The notes beneath the pieces were generated by a model, which worked only from the letters and a program-made list of their open reading frames with translations, had not been told where the DNA came from and did not search any database. Below, piece after piece: positions 47,428-55,923 of a DNA stretch of 64,000 nucleotides; the first letter of the stretch is position 1, and every line of letters starts with the position of its first letter. The stretch comes from Williamsia sp. 1138 (GTDB lineage: Bacteria > Actinomycetota > Actinomycetes > Mycobacteriales > Mycobacteriaceae). The position numbers were made by a program, and so were the translations under genes. The stretch covers positions 62,001 to 126,000 of the forward strand of contig NZ_MJEJ02000042.1 of assembly GCF_002095435.2 (NCBI RefSeq). Reading direction: 5' to 3'.

Positions 47428-48422
47428 CGATCTCGGTGATTGATGCGAACAAGCGATACGGCGACTTTGCCGCACTCGACAATGTCTCGATCGACATCCC
47501 GGTCGGCTCCCTGACAGCGCTTCTCGGGCCGTCGGGTTCGGGAAAGTCGACCCTGCTGCGGGCCATTGCCGGTCTGGATCAACTCGACTCGGGCACGGTG
47601 CTGATCAACGGCGACGACGTGACGACGGTCTCGCCGCAGCGCCGCGACATCGGATTCGTGTTCCAGCACTACGCCGCGTTCAAGCACATGACGGTGCGCG
47701 ACAACGTCGCCTTCGGCCTGAAGATCCGCAAGCGTCCGAAGGACGAGGTCAAGGCCAAGGTCGACGAACTCCTGGAGGTCGTCGGACTCGCAGGCTTCCA
47801 AACCCGCTACCCCGCACAGCTCTCCGGTGGTCAGCGGCAGCGCATGGCGTTGGCCAGGGCACTCGCGGTCGACCCCAAGGTGCTCCTGCTCGACGAGCCG
47901 TTCGGTGCCCTCGACGCCAAGGTTCGTGAGGACCTGCGGGCGTGGCTGCGGCGGCTGCACGACGAGGTGCAGGTGACGACCGTGCTGGTCACCCACGATC
48001 AGCAGGAGGCGCTCGACGTCGCCGACCGGATCGCGGTGCTGAACAAGGGCCGCATCGAGCAGATCGGTTCTCCGGCCGATCTCTACGACCGCCCCGACAA
48101 CAAGTTCGTCATGTCATTCCTCGGGTCTGTCGCCAAGCTCAACGGAGTCCTGGTGCGCCCGCACGACATTCGCGTCGGACGTACGCCTGACCTGGCGCTG
48201 GAGTCTGCAGAGCCGAACGCGGCCGAGACGGGCGTGCTCAAAGCCCGCGTCAAGCGCGTGGTGTACCTGGGCTTCGAGGTGCGCGTCGAGCTGGAGAACG
48301 GTGCCACCGGCGAGGACTTCCACGCGCAGATCACCCGCGGCGATGCGTCCGCGCTCGGGCTGAACGACGGTGACGAGGTCTACGTTCGCGCGACCCGGGT
48401 TCCGGACGCCGCGCTCGCCTGA
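47424..48422 (+). CDS. cysA: Sulfate ABC transporter ATP-binding protein
   Basis: CysA (332 aa) energises sulfate import. Walker A is [14 protein letters not shown], the Q-loop [14 protein letters not shown], the signature [15 protein letters not shown], Walker [15 protein letters not shown] and the H-loop [11 protein letters not shown]-terminal regulatory TOBE-like domain begins near residue 245 ([11 protein letters not shown]). It is the last gene of the operon, followed after 17 bases by a strong inverted repeat. Confidence 0.97.
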   Translation: MTISVIDANKRYGDFAALDNVSIDIPVGSLTALLGPSGSGKSTLLRAIAGLDQLDSGTVLINGDDVTTVSPQRRDIGFVFQHYAAFKHMTVRDNVAFGLKIRKRPKDEVKAKVDELLEVVGLAGFQTRYPAQLSGGQRQRMALARALAVDPKVLLLDEPFGALDAKVREDLRAWLRRLHDEVQVTTVLVTHDQQEALDVADRIAVLNKGRIEQIGSPADLYDRPDNKFVMSFLGSVAKLNGVLVRPHDIRVGRTPDLALESAEPNAAETGVLKARVKRVVYLGFEVRVELENGATGEDFHAQITRGDASALGLNDGDEVYVRATRVPDAALA

Positions 48423-48439
48423 CCCACCGCTTTCGCATA

Positions 48440-48499
48440 CGCTCCACAAATACGAAGACGCGCCACAAATACGTGGCGCGTCTTCGTATTTCCGGAGCG
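48440..48499. terminator. Bidirectional terminator between cysA and the hydrolase gene
   Basis: Perfect 19-base arms at 48448-48466 and 48473-48491 surround a 6-base loop. An outer CGCTCC/GGAGCG pair (48440-48445, 48494-48499) extends the stem after a 2x2 internal loop. The direct repeat CCACAAATACG also occurs twice within it (48444-48454 and 48463-48473). It sits between convergent genes, so it can serve both. Confidence 0.85.
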
Positions 48500-48507
48500 T
48501 TTGTCGG

Positions 48508-49347
48508 TCAGGTGGATTGCAAGAACTCACTGATGAGCTCGGCGGTGCGCTCCGGCTGATCGAGCATGATCAATACGTAGGCGTCGTCGACCTCGGCGAG
48601 GCTTCCTTTGGGGAGTAGTTTCGCGAGCTGCTCGCCGTGCTCGCGACGCATCACGTTGGTTCTCGGTGCCCAGATCACCAGAGCCGGTCCGGTGAAGTCG
48701 CGCAGCTTCTCGGTATCGGCGATGAGCGCCGCCTTGTCGAACCTTGTTTTGCAGTAGGCGAGTACGTCGCGGCGAACGCCCGCCGACGCTATCCCTGGGT
48801 CGGTCCACTTCCGGATGATCTCGTGGGAGATAGGTTTCTTGGCCATCAGGCCCAGCACCATCGGTGTCCGGCGAAGGACGCGGTTGCGAAATTGGTGGAG
48901 CGCGAACAGGATCCCGCCGGGTACCGAGGTTGCCACCTTGACGACCTTGCCGGGGAACCCGGGAGGGAAGTTGTCGTAGGCCTCGGCGGGACAGATCACC
49001 AGGCGGCTGATTCGTTCGCCGTTCGAGAGCTCCGGCAGAAACAGGGGACCGCCCCAGTCGCTGAGTACCAGTGTCACATCCTGCAACTTCAGGGAACTGA
49101 GGAACTCGGACAGGATGGCGACCATCCCCGGCATCGTCAGATCGGTGCCGGCGTTCATCGGTATCCGGTGCGCACCGAGTGGCAGTACCGGCAGCAGGTA
49201 ACGAAAACCGTTGGGAAGCAGAGGCAACACGAGATCCCACTGATGGTCGTTCATCAGCAATCCGTGCGTGAACACCACCGGCGGCCCGTTCGGATCGCCT
49301 TCTTCGCGGTACTCGATGGTGCCCGCCTCGAGCTCAACCGTGCGCAT
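48508..49347 (-). CDS. Alpha/beta hydrolase of the haloalkane-dehalogenase/epoxide-hydrolase type
   Basis: The enzyme has 279 aa. PPVVFTHGLLMNDHQWDLV forms the oxyanion loop. The nucleophile elbow LVLSDWGGPLFL has aspartate rather than serine, as in haloalkane dehalogenases and epoxide hydrolases. A lid region follows. The usual C-terminal histidine is not obvious near VDDAYVLIMLDQP, where HFI or similar would be expected. It could be impaired or use another residue. It is divergent from a TetR regulator whose operator repeats lie 16 bases upstream of its start. Confidence 0.82.
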   Translation of the reverse strand: MRTVELEAGTIEYREEGDPNGPPVVFTHGLLMNDHQWDLVLPLLPNGFRYLLPVLPLGAHRIPMNAGTDLTMPGMVAILSEFLSSLKLQDVTLVLSDWGGPLFLPELSNGERISRLVICPAEAYDNFPPGFPGKVVKVATSVPGGILFALHQFRNRVLRRTPMVLGLMAKKPISHEIIRKWTDPGIASAGVRRDVLAYCKTRFDKAALIADTEKLRDFTGPALVIWAPRTNVMRREHGEQLAKLLPKGSLAEVDDAYVLIMLDQPERTAELISEFLQST

Positions 49348-49362
49348 CGGACCTCCCAGAAA

Positions 49363-49394
49363 CTAGAGCGACTGTTCTAGAGTGACTGTTCTAG
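49363..49394. promoter_or_regulatory. Tandem 14-bp operator repeats for the TetR regulator
   Basis: CTAGAGCGACTGTT (49363-49376) and CTAGAGTGACTGTT (49377-49390) are adjacent and followed by CTAG (49391-49394). They differ by one base. CTAGA/TCTAG dyads at the junctions give two overlapping palindromes. The element lies exactly between divergent starts at 49347 and 49416, the normal place for a TetR operator. Confidence 0.8.
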
Positions 49395-49415
49395 TATGGG
49401 AGGAAGGAGGTAAGG

Positions 49416-50018
49416 ATGGCAAGAGATACGCGAGAAACGATCTTGACGACCGCGATCGAACTCATGCGCGTCCACGGCTACTCGGCCCTGAGTATGAAGC
49501 AGATCGTGGCTGGCTCCGGCGCTCCGATCGGCTCGATCTACCATCATTTCCCTGAAGGGAAGTCGCAGATTGCGCGGGAGGCCCTGGTCAATGCGGGCAT
49601 CGCGTATGCAGCTGTCATCCCGGCGGTGCTCGCCGATCAGGTCGATCTCGGAGCGGGAATCAGGGCTGCGTTCGCCCAGGCCGCCGAGGTCACCGAGCAG
49701 ACCGGTTTCGCCAACATGTGTCCGGTGTCGACGGTCGCGGGGGAGGTCGCGAACTCCGACGACTCGCTTCGGCGTGCGGCTGCAGGGGTGTTCACCGACT
49801 GGATCACGTTGGGGCAGGCGTACTTCGAGAGCCGCGGTGTGGAATCGGAGATGGCCGAAGAGGCGATTACCGCGATCGTCTGTTCGCTCGAGGGTGCGTT
49901 TGTGATGGCACGGACGCTGCGCAACACGAGACCGCTGATCGCTGCTGGGACCGCGCTGTCGGCGCGGTATGAGGGTGTTGCGCTCGCGCTCGTCGAACAT
50001 GATCACATCGGCGGCTGA
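49416..50018 (+). CDS. TetR-family transcriptional regulator (LmrA/YxaF type)
   Basis: The regulator has 200 aa. The N-terminal helix-turn-helix is clear: RETILTTAIELMRVHGYSAL, MKQIVAGSGAPIGSIYHHF. The ligand domain carries MCPVSTVAGEVANSD, typical of the LmrA/YxaF subgroup. It has GGAGG repeats just upstream of its ATG. It probably represses itself and the divergent hydrolase through the tandem repeats at 49363-49394. The inducer is unknown. Confidence 0.92.
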   Translation: MARDTRETILTTAIELMRVHGYSALSMKQIVAGSGAPIGSIYHHFPEGKSQIAREALVNAGIAYAAVIPAVLADQVDLGAGIRAAFAQAAEVTEQTGFANMCPVSTVAGEVANSDDSLRRAAAGVFTDWITLGQAYFESRGVESEMAEEAITAIVCSLEGAFVMARTLRNTRPLIAAGTALSARYEGVALALVEHDHIGG

Positions 50019-50127
50019 CGTGGCGGTCACAGCCTCTGGTGGCCGTGTTCAGCTCAGTCGTCCTCACGTTCGGCCCGCTGCTGCATCAGAGTTGGTATCG
50101 CCGCCGCTGTCGGTCTTCTGATCTCAC

Positions 50128-50718
50128 TCACGTGGAGCCGTGCTTGACAAAGGCCGAGATGGGTTTGCCTTCGTCGACGCGAAGTTCTCTGAATGCCGCT
50201 TCGGCAACCGAGTACGAAGGATCTTGTGTCGAGGACGCGTCAGGATCTGCAGCGGGAACCGGCATCGGCAAGATAGGTGTCGCTATATCTGCCAACGCGG
50301 TCCGTGCTGCGATCCGCCAATGACCGTCAGCACCTCGCTCAAATCGATCTACGTATCGGCCGTGGCCAGCAAAGTTTCTCTCCCGGTCATCGTACGGCTC
50401 CTGCCAGTGGTAGGCGAGAACGTACGACTCTGCCACGGCAACATCGCCATTCACCTCGCATAGATGGTTCGCGATCACATGGCGTGTACCGCCGAGCTCC
50501 CTGAGGAGCGGAAAGCACCAACTTATGAACTCATTTACGGTTCCGGTGAAGCCTATGTGATGATCAACAGCGCCTTCGTGGTAGCAACTGCGAACGAGGT
50601 CCGCATCGATTCGATCAATACCGCGGCAGTATCGCGACACTACGTCGAGAATCGCCTGGCGGTCGGCCAAGTACCGCACTGTCTCAGTTGCGTGTGCTGA
50701 TTCGGGCCCGTTATTCAC
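50128..50718 (-). CDS. NTF2/SnoaL-fold protein, dehydratase-like
   Basis: The protein has 196 aa from GTG 50718, overlapping the upstream oxidoreductase stop (GTGA). It belongs to the SnoaL_4-type NTF2 fold: ETVRYLADRQAILDVVSRY, then CRGIDRIDADLVRSCY, and TRHVIANHLCEVNGDVAVAE. Tyr30, Asp35 and His80 occupy the positions used by SnoaL-type dehydratases such as bile-acid 7-alpha-dehydratase BaiE. Dehydratase or isomerase activity is inferred. It is the last gene of a four-gene minus-strand set (NTF2, SDR, LLM, NTF2). Confidence 0.82.
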   Translation of the reverse strand: MNNGPESAHATETVRYLADRQAILDVVSRYCRGIDRIDADLVRSCYHEGAVDHHIGFTGTVNEFISWCFPLLRELGGTRHVIANHLCEVNGDVAVAESYVLAYHWQEPYDDRERNFAGHGRYVDRFERGADGHWRIAARTALADIATPILPMPVPAADPDASSTQDPSYSVAEAAFRELRVDEGKPISAFVKHGST

Positions 50719-51548
50719 AGATTGAACCTCTCGGCGACCTCGTCCATGATCCGGAAAGCTTCCTCTTCGGAGCCGCCTCCGACTCCCCAAACAGCATCAG
50801 TGACACCCGCGGCCTCATACTCGTCGATCAGGTCAGGGTCTGGTGCGAGTGCCCGAATGATCGGACTACCACTACGACCAGCCGCCTGCCACGCCTGATT
50901 GAGTTCTCCGGCACGTGCCAGGACGTCATCGGTGCGTGGAGTGCTCATCCAGCCGTCTGCATTCGCCGCGATCCACTCGATGGTCTTGGGACCCGCTTCA
51001 GCGCCAATTATCAACGGTATGTGTCCCTTGGGCTTCGGCCATGCCCACGATGGCCCAAAGGAGATGAATTCACCGTCATACGATGCCTCGTCCTGAGTCC
51101 ACAAAGCCCGCATCGCCTCCACATACTCCCTGAGTACCGTGCGCCGCCGCTTGAACGGAACATTGTGATTGGTCAGTTCGTCAGCATTCCATCCGAAGCC
51201 GGCACAGATGCTGACCCGGCCGCCTGAGAGATGATCGAGTGTGGCGATCGTCTTGGCCAGAGCGATGGGATCGTGTTGCACAGGGAGCGCGACGGCAGTG
51301 GACAGGTGGATTGTTTCGGTGACGGCAGCAGCTGTCGCCAAAGCGATCCAAGGATCAAGCGTTCGCATGTATCGGTCGTCCGGCAGGGATGCGTCACCCG
51401 TTCCCGGGTGCGGAGCCTCCCGCTCAACTGGGATATGGGTGTGTTCTGGGACGTATATTGCGTCAAAACCCCGTTCTTCTGCTGCCACCGCCAGCTGTGC
51501 CGGCATGATGCCTCGATCGCTGGTGAAAATCACAACTCCATGTTTCAT
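50715..51548 (-). CDS. Luciferase-like (LLM) oxidoreductase, probably F420-dependent
   Basis: This TIM-barrel enzyme has 277 aa. It begins MKHGVVIFTSDRGIMPAQLA, continues with RGFDAIYVPEHTHIPV, LATAAAVTETIHLSTAVALP, and GFGWNADELTNHNVPF (typical of F420 enzymes in actinobacteria), and ends VWGVGGGSEEEAF. F420 rather than FMN use is inferred from the TIGR03619-like pattern and from fbiD in this window. ATG 51548 is chosen over an unsupported extension to 51647. The 148 bases upstream to the SDR stop show no gene, and an internal promoter is possible. Confidence 0.85.
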   Translation of the reverse strand: MKHGVVIFTSDRGIMPAQLAVAAEERGFDAIYVPEHTHIPVEREAPHPGTGDASLPDDRYMRTLDPWIALATAAAVTETIHLSTAVALPVQHDPIALAKTIATLDHLSGGRVSICAGFGWNADELTNHNVPFKRRRTVLREYVEAMRALWTQDEASYDGEFISFGPSWAWPKPKGHIPLIIGAEAGPKTIEWIAANADGWMSTPRTDDVLARAGELNQAWQAAGRSGSPIIRALAPDPDLIDEYEAAGVTDAVWGVGGGSEEEAFRIMDEVAERFNL

Positions 51549-51696
51549 GGCTCGGAGCCTTTCAGAAAGCCCGACGGTTGCGAAAAGGGCTCTCCCACGT
51601 GGTGGACGCTCGTCGAGGCACTCGTCGCGCATTTCATACAAGAGCATTGTCGTCCACGAAGGCTGAATCGTTTCGTGAAATATAGGCGCCCTGGCC

Positions 51697-52491
51697 TTAT
51701 TCAGACGGCGGTGGCAATAGCTTTCGCGCGGCGTCGCGGGCTTCGAGCATCAACTCGGCCCGGTTGTGACCGCTGTTACGCTCGACGGCGTCTTCCCAAC
51801 CCCGCACGACGACGACTGGCCCATTGGCGAGTTCGGCCAGCCCCTGGGCGGCGACGTCCCTGGGTTCGGAGACCTTCAGGCCGGGCGCATCCATTTTGAG
51901 ACCGGCACGGTCCATGGCGGGGGTGCGCGTCAGACCCAGCACGAGTTCCAGGACGTCGACGTTGTGGTCCTGCATCTCGAGCCATAGGCCCTCGGCGAAG
52001 GTGCGGCAGAACGACTTGACGGCGGAATAGACGCTGATCTGCGCGGATCCCAGATATCCGCTGAGTGAACCCACCAGAATGATTCCGCCACGGCGGCGTG
52101 CTCGCATCAGCGAGCCGAAGTGTTGCACCAACTTTAATTGGATCGTGATATTTAGGTCGATTACAGCCAGGAAGCGGTCGAGGTCGCCAGTGACGAATTC
52201 GTGGCCATAGGTGTTTGCGCCGGCGTTGTAGATGAACAGACCGATCTCTAGGCCGCTGGTGAACTCCGCGATTCGTTCGCCCGCATTTGAGTCGAGTAGA
52301 TCGATCGACAGTGTGCGAACTTCAACACCCGCAGACCGTGCTACCTGCGCTGTTTCCTGTAGCGGCCCGTCTTTGCGTGCCAGCAGGACCAGATCGAAGC
52401 CTTGTTCGGCCAGCTGCGTGGCGAACTCGGCTCCGACACCTTCTGACCCTCCGGCGATCAGTGCCCACGGGCCATACTTCTCGAGATTCAT
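51697..52491 (-). CDS. Short-chain dehydrogenase/reductase
   Basis: This classical SDR has 264 aa. The cofactor motif is IAGGSEGVGAEFA (GGSxGxG variant). The NAG motif is YNAGANTYG, the catalytic Ser lies in GSLSGYLG, and Tyr-x3-Lys is in YSAVKSF. It is likely to oxidise or reduce a hydroxyl on the cluster's substrate, possibly a steroid-like ring, which is inferred. The start overlaps the upstream NTF2 gene's stop by four bases. Confidence 0.9.
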   Translation of the reverse strand: MNLEKYGPWALIAGGSEGVGAEFATQLAEQGFDLVLLARKDGPLQETAQVARSAGVEVRTLSIDLLDSNAGERIAEFTSGLEIGLFIYNAGANTYGHEFVTGDLDRFLAVIDLNITIQLKLVQHFGSLMRARRRGGIILVGSLSGYLGSAQISVYSAVKSFCRTFAEGLWLEMQDHNVDVLELVLGLTRTPAMDRAGLKMDAPGLKVSEPRDVAAQGLAELANGPVVVVRGWEDAVERNSGHNRAELMLEARDAARKLLPPPSE

Positions 52492-53036
52492 CGTTTTGCG
52501 TTCTTGTCGGCAGCCGCCTCCGGCGCGTTCGCTGATTCTTCATGTGTGATCGTTTGCGCTGCTGCCAGCAACTCGCGCGCTTCCGCTCGGCCGTCTAGCA
52601 AACGCCCGATTCGGCGGTCGATCCGCCACCCACCTTCGACCCTCACCAGCTCCCAACGGTTCGCGGTGATTCGCAGGACCTTGAAGTCTGCCTCGCTCCC
52701 GGCCACCTTCACAACCAACTGAGTGTGGCCGGTCGCGACAGCTGTGTCGCCGGCCAACTCGATGTGCGGTGTGCTCAACGTGTGTGCGGAGCCGTTCATG
52801 ATGAAGTCCTGATGCTGGTCGCCCTTGATCATCTTCTTCAAATCGCTTTGACCGGAGAGCATTCCGGAATCAACGTCATAAGAACCGTCTTCTATCCACA
52901 ACGCCGCAGCGTCGTCGGCGGAGCCGCTGTCTACGGCCGGGCCATACGCTGAAAGAAGCTCGAGTATCTGCCACTTGTCCTCCATAATGCGCACGCGTTG
53001 CTCGAGAGCCGCGATGTCGGAAAAGTTCTGAGTCAT
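52488..53036 (-). CDS. NTF2/SnoaL-fold protein, dehydratase-like
   Basis: The protein has 182 aa. It opens with a short coiled coil (IAALEQRVRIMEDKWQILEL). LLSAYGPAVDSGSADDAAAL follows, with Tyr31 and Asp36, and a histidine at 85 in GSAHTLSTPHIEL. These match the catalytic positions of SnoaL-type dehydratases. RWELVRVEGGWRIDRRIGR is the family's C-terminal strand. GAGGA lies seven bases before the ATG. It is the first gene of the minus-strand operon and divergent from another NTF2 gene. Confidence 0.83.
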   Translation of the reverse strand: MTQNFSDIAALEQRVRIMEDKWQILELLSAYGPAVDSGSADDAAALWIEDGSYDVDSGMLSGQSDLKKMIKGDQHQDFIMNGSAHTLSTPHIELAGDTAVATGHTQLVVKVAGSEADFKVLRITANRWELVRVEGGWRIDRRIGRLLDGRAEARELLAAAQTITHEESANAPEAAADKNAKR

Positions 53037-53159
53037 GAAGTGTCCTCAAGTCGACGGGTCGGAATCAACATATAAGCGTGTCGCAGGTTCACGTATCGGA
53101 GTTCCCGCTCTGCAGGAAGTGCGATTCTCTCTTCGTACTGCACTTGTCACCATCGGCAG

Positions 53160-53678
53160 ATGGCCGACACACTTACACTCTCACCAGTAGAACAACTTCT
53201 CGCTCTAGAAGAGATCAAAAGAGTCTTCTCGGCTCGTCTGCGATGCATGGACAACAAACAGTGGCACTTGTATCCCACCTTTCACACAACTGACGTCATT
53301 TCCGAAACCTTCGCCGACCTGCCGGTCGACGGTCAGCCGACAACCGACGGTGTCACCAACCGAGTGGTCGGAAACGAACTGTTGGGCAAGACCATCGAGG
53401 CGGTCCTCGATGGCGACAAGAAGATCACTTCGGTGCACCATGGGCACACCCCTGAGATCGACCTGACGTCGGATACGACGGCTACGGGGGTCTGGGCGAT
53501 GGAGGACAAGCTCTGGTGGATCAATACGGACGGCACCGAAGAGCATCTTCACGGCTACGGGCACTATCACGAGGAGTACCGGTGTGTTGACGGCAAGTGG
53601 CTCATCAGCTTCCGTAGTTTGAGCCGCCTGCGAGTTGATGAAACCCCACGGTTCCATGAGGCTGTCGCGGCGCCCTAA
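53160..53678 (+). CDS. NTF2/SnoaL-fold protein
   Basis: The protein has 172 aa. EQLLALEEIKRVFSARLRCMD replaces the Tyr of the usual Tyr-x4-Asp pair but keeps Asp31. ITSVHHGHTPEIDLTSDT supplies several histidines, and HYHEEYRCVDGKWLISFR forms the C-terminal strand. This may be a binding or isomerase variant rather than a dehydratase. It is single on the plus strand, convergent with the esterase gene at a 3-base distance. Confidence 0.8.
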   Translation: MADTLTLSPVEQLLALEEIKRVFSARLRCMDNKQWHLYPTFHTTDVISETFADLPVDGQPTTDGVTNRVVGNELLGKTIEAVLDGDKKITSVHHGHTPEIDLTSDTTATGVWAMEDKLWWINTDGTEEHLHGYGHYHEEYRCVDGKWLISFRSLSRLRVDETPRFHEAVAAP

Positions 53679-53681
53679 CCG

Positions 53682-54653
53682 CTACCCAAACGAGGAGAAC
53701 CGGGCGGCAGCAAGTGCTCCGATGTCGGCAATAGCCTGGCGCGCCCGCGTGAAGTTCGCAGTCTGCATGACGAATCCGTGCCCAACGCCCGGGTACCGCA
53801 GGATTGCGGTAGGGACGCCCGCGGCTTGTAGACGGTGGCCATAGACTTCCACGCCGTCTCGAAGCGGATCGTTGTGACCGCATGCCACGATTGCCGGCGG
53901 CAGTCCCGCCAGCGTCGATGCGAGCGCGGGCACTCCGTATTCATCATCATTGGATTGATCCTCGCCCAGGTACATGTCCTTCATCCAGTCGATGTCCCCG
54001 GCCGTCAGAAACGGACTCTGCCCGAACGTACGCATCGATTCTCTGTCCTGGCGTCGTTCGACGCCGGGATAGATCAGAACTTGCTGGGCTAGCGGCGGGC
54101 CCCCGAGGTTGCGGGCCCGCAGGGCTGTGGCGGCCGCCAACCCTCCGCCCGCGCTGTCGCCGCCGACTCCGATGCGGTGGGGGTCGATTCCCCATTCTTC
54201 AGGCGTGTCATACACCCGGCAGACAACGGCATAAGCGTCGTCATTCGCTGCGGGGTAAGTGTGTTCTGGGGCCAGTCGATAGTCGACGTTGACTAGCACG
54301 GCCTGCGTTGCCTCGGCCACCTCGCGCGCCAGTCGGTCGAACGAGTCGAGCGTGCCCATGATCATCCCGCCACCGTGAAACCAGATCAATGCGGGGGCGT
54401 TTTCCGTCGGGACGCCGTGTGGGTGATACACGCGCACGGGCACGGGTGCGGCTGTGCCGTCGATAGTTGCGGAACGCACGCTGTGCATATCCGGTCCGGG
54501 TGGGCGTTTGATTGATTCCAGCAGATCGCGTGCCCGGTCAACGCCCAGATTTCGTAGTGGCTCAGCACCTTTGAGGAGGCTGACCATGGCTGCGACATCT
54601 GGATCCCACGAGGCCCCGAACGAACTTCCGGGGTCAGCTGTCTCTGTATCCAT
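53682..54653 (-). CDS. HSL-family alpha/beta hydrolase (esterase)
   Basis: This hormone-sensitive-lipase family esterase has 323 aa. The HGGG oxyanion motif is in LIWFHGGGMIMG, VDYRLAPEHTYPAA is diagnostic, and the nucleophile elbow is GVGGDSAGGGLAAA. The acid lies in CGHNDPLRDGV, with the histidine in YPGVGHGFVM. It may release an esterified substrate or open a lactone. A TACAAT -10 (54678-54683 on the minus strand) lies upstream, overlapped by a candidate operator. Confidence 0.92.
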   Translation of the reverse strand: MDTETADPGSSFGASWDPDVAAMVSLLKGAEPLRNLGVDRARDLLESIKRPPGPDMHSVRSATIDGTAAPVPVRVYHPHGVPTENAPALIWFHGGGMIMGTLDSFDRLAREVAEATQAVLVNVDYRLAPEHTYPAANDDAYAVVCRVYDTPEEWGIDPHRIGVGGDSAGGGLAAATALRARNLGGPPLAQQVLIYPGVERRQDRESMRTFGQSPFLTAGDIDWMKDMYLGEDQSNDDEYGVPALASTLAGLPPAIVACGHNDPLRDGVEVYGHRLQAAGVPTAILRYPGVGHGFVMQTANFTRARQAIADIGALAAARFSSFG

Positions 54654-54678
54654 GAGCTGAGACTACTCAGAATCATTA

Positions 54679-54701
54679 TTGTATGTGTAAATATTATCCA
54701 A
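54679..54701. promoter_or_regulatory. Candidate operator between the esterase and acyl-CoA dehydrogenase genes
   Basis: TTGTATG (54679-54685) and TATCCAA (54695-54701) form an imperfect dyad in an AT-rich patch between the divergent genes. Read from the other strand it opens TTGGATA, the same as the palindrome at 59929-59950. It overlaps the esterase -10. A shared GntR-family repressor is inferred. Confidence 0.5.
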
Positions 54702-54741
54702 TCCCTGTAGGTTGGGTTCGAGATCTGGAGAAGGAGGTCGT

Positions 54742-55923
54742 ATGGCGTCACTTGGCGCTGTTACGCCGCGAGCGAGCGCGATTACAGAAGCGGAGGGCTC
54801 CGGCTCTCCGTCCAACAATCGTCTTCGCGGTGAGGTGCGCGCGTTTCTCCAACAACAAGCCGACAGTGGCGAGTTTGTGCCACGGTGCGACAACTGGATG
54901 TCCGGATTTGATCCGGCCTTCAGTGCGCGACTCGGTGACCGGGGCTGGGTGGGCATGGCGATTCCCGTCGCCTACGGAGGTCAAGGCCTCAGTGCACTTG
55001 ATCGGGTGGTGGTCGCGGAGGAGTTGCTCGCACATGGCGCCCCGGTGGCCGCTCATTGGATCGCGGATCGACAAATGGCGCCGAGTCTGTTGTCGCATGG
55101 TAGTGAAGACCAGAAGACACGGTACCTTCCCGGAATTGCTGCTGGAACAACTTATTTCGCGATCGGGATGAGCGAACCGGACGCCGGATCTGACCTCGCA
55201 GGAGTCCGTACCCGCGCAGTCGATACCGGGGATGCTTGGGAGTTGACCGGAACCAAACTGTGGACAACGGGCGCCCACCTGGCTCACGCGATGGTGGTGC
55301 TCGCCAGAACCGACGGTAGCCCGACAGATCGGCATGCGGGACTGTCGCAGTTCGTCGTCGATCTGCCGAACGACGATATTGAGATCAAGCCCATACAGAG
55401 CATCGACGGGTCTGCGCATTTCAACGAAGTCATCTTCCACAACGCCCGCCTGGAACGGTCGGCGCTGCTCGGTGCGCGAGGCGACGGGTGGAAGCAGGTG
55501 ATGAGTGAATTGGCCTGGGAACGCTCGGGTCCGGAGAGATATCTGTCGACCATGCCGCTGCTTCGCGCGTGGGCGGACCGGCTCCGGGATCGAGGCGCCA
55601 CCGCCGACCAGCGCCGGACCCTCGGTGAACTGACTGCTCGGGCGTGGACGCTGCGCGAGATGTCCATCGACGTCGCTCGCGAACTGTCTTCAGGTGGGCG
55701 GCCTGACGTCGCTGCAGCCATGGTCAAGGATCTGGGTTCGACCTTCGAAGGGGACCTGGTCGACGAGATCAGGCGATCGAGCGCGACAACAGCTCGCATC
55801 GGATCCGGAGATCCGTTCGCGGCGATGCTCTCGGACGCCGTGCTGCATACACCTGCGTTCACACTTCGAGGCGGTACGAACGAGATCCTGCGTTCGATTG
55901 TCGGCCGTGGATTGGAGATGTGA
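54742..55923 (+). CDS. Acyl-CoA dehydrogenase, first subunit of a pair
   Basis: This acyl-CoA dehydrogenase has 393 aa. The N-terminal helical domain contains VAYGGQGLSALDRVVVAEEL. The FAD/substrate strand domain has FAIGMSEPDAGSDLAGVRT and TKLWTTGAHLA, and the C-terminal FTLRGGTNEILRSIVGRGLE. AAGGAGGT at 54731-54738 precedes the ATG. The immediately overlapping second dehydrogenase suggests a heteromeric enzyme, as in steroid side-chain oxidation. It opens the plus-strand operon with that partner and the CoA-transferase. Confidence 0.93.
   Translation: MASLGAVTPRASAITEAEGSGSPSNNRLRGEVRAFLQQQADSGEFVPRCDNWMSGFDPAFSARLGDRGWVGMAIPVAYGGQGLSALDRVVVAEELLAHGAPVAAHWIADRQMAPSLLSHGSEDQKTRYLPGIAAGTTYFAIGMSEPDAGSDLAGVRTRAVDTGDAWELTGTKLWTTGAHLAHAMVVLARTDGSPTDRHAGLSQFVVDLPNDDIEIKPIQSIDGSAHFNEVIFHNARLERSALLGARGDGWKQVMSELAWERSGPERYLSTMPLLRAWADRLRDRGATADQRRTLGELTARAWTLREMSIDVARELSSGGRPDVAAAMVKDLGSTFEGDLVDEIRRSSATTARIGSGDPFAAMLSDAVLHTPAFTLRGGTNEILRSIVGRGLEM

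Noticed and set aside
50039-50700. Plus-strand ORFs over the NTF2 gene at 50.1-50.7 kb
   Set aside because: The minus-strand NTF2 protein has full family features and a GTGA overlap with its neighbour.
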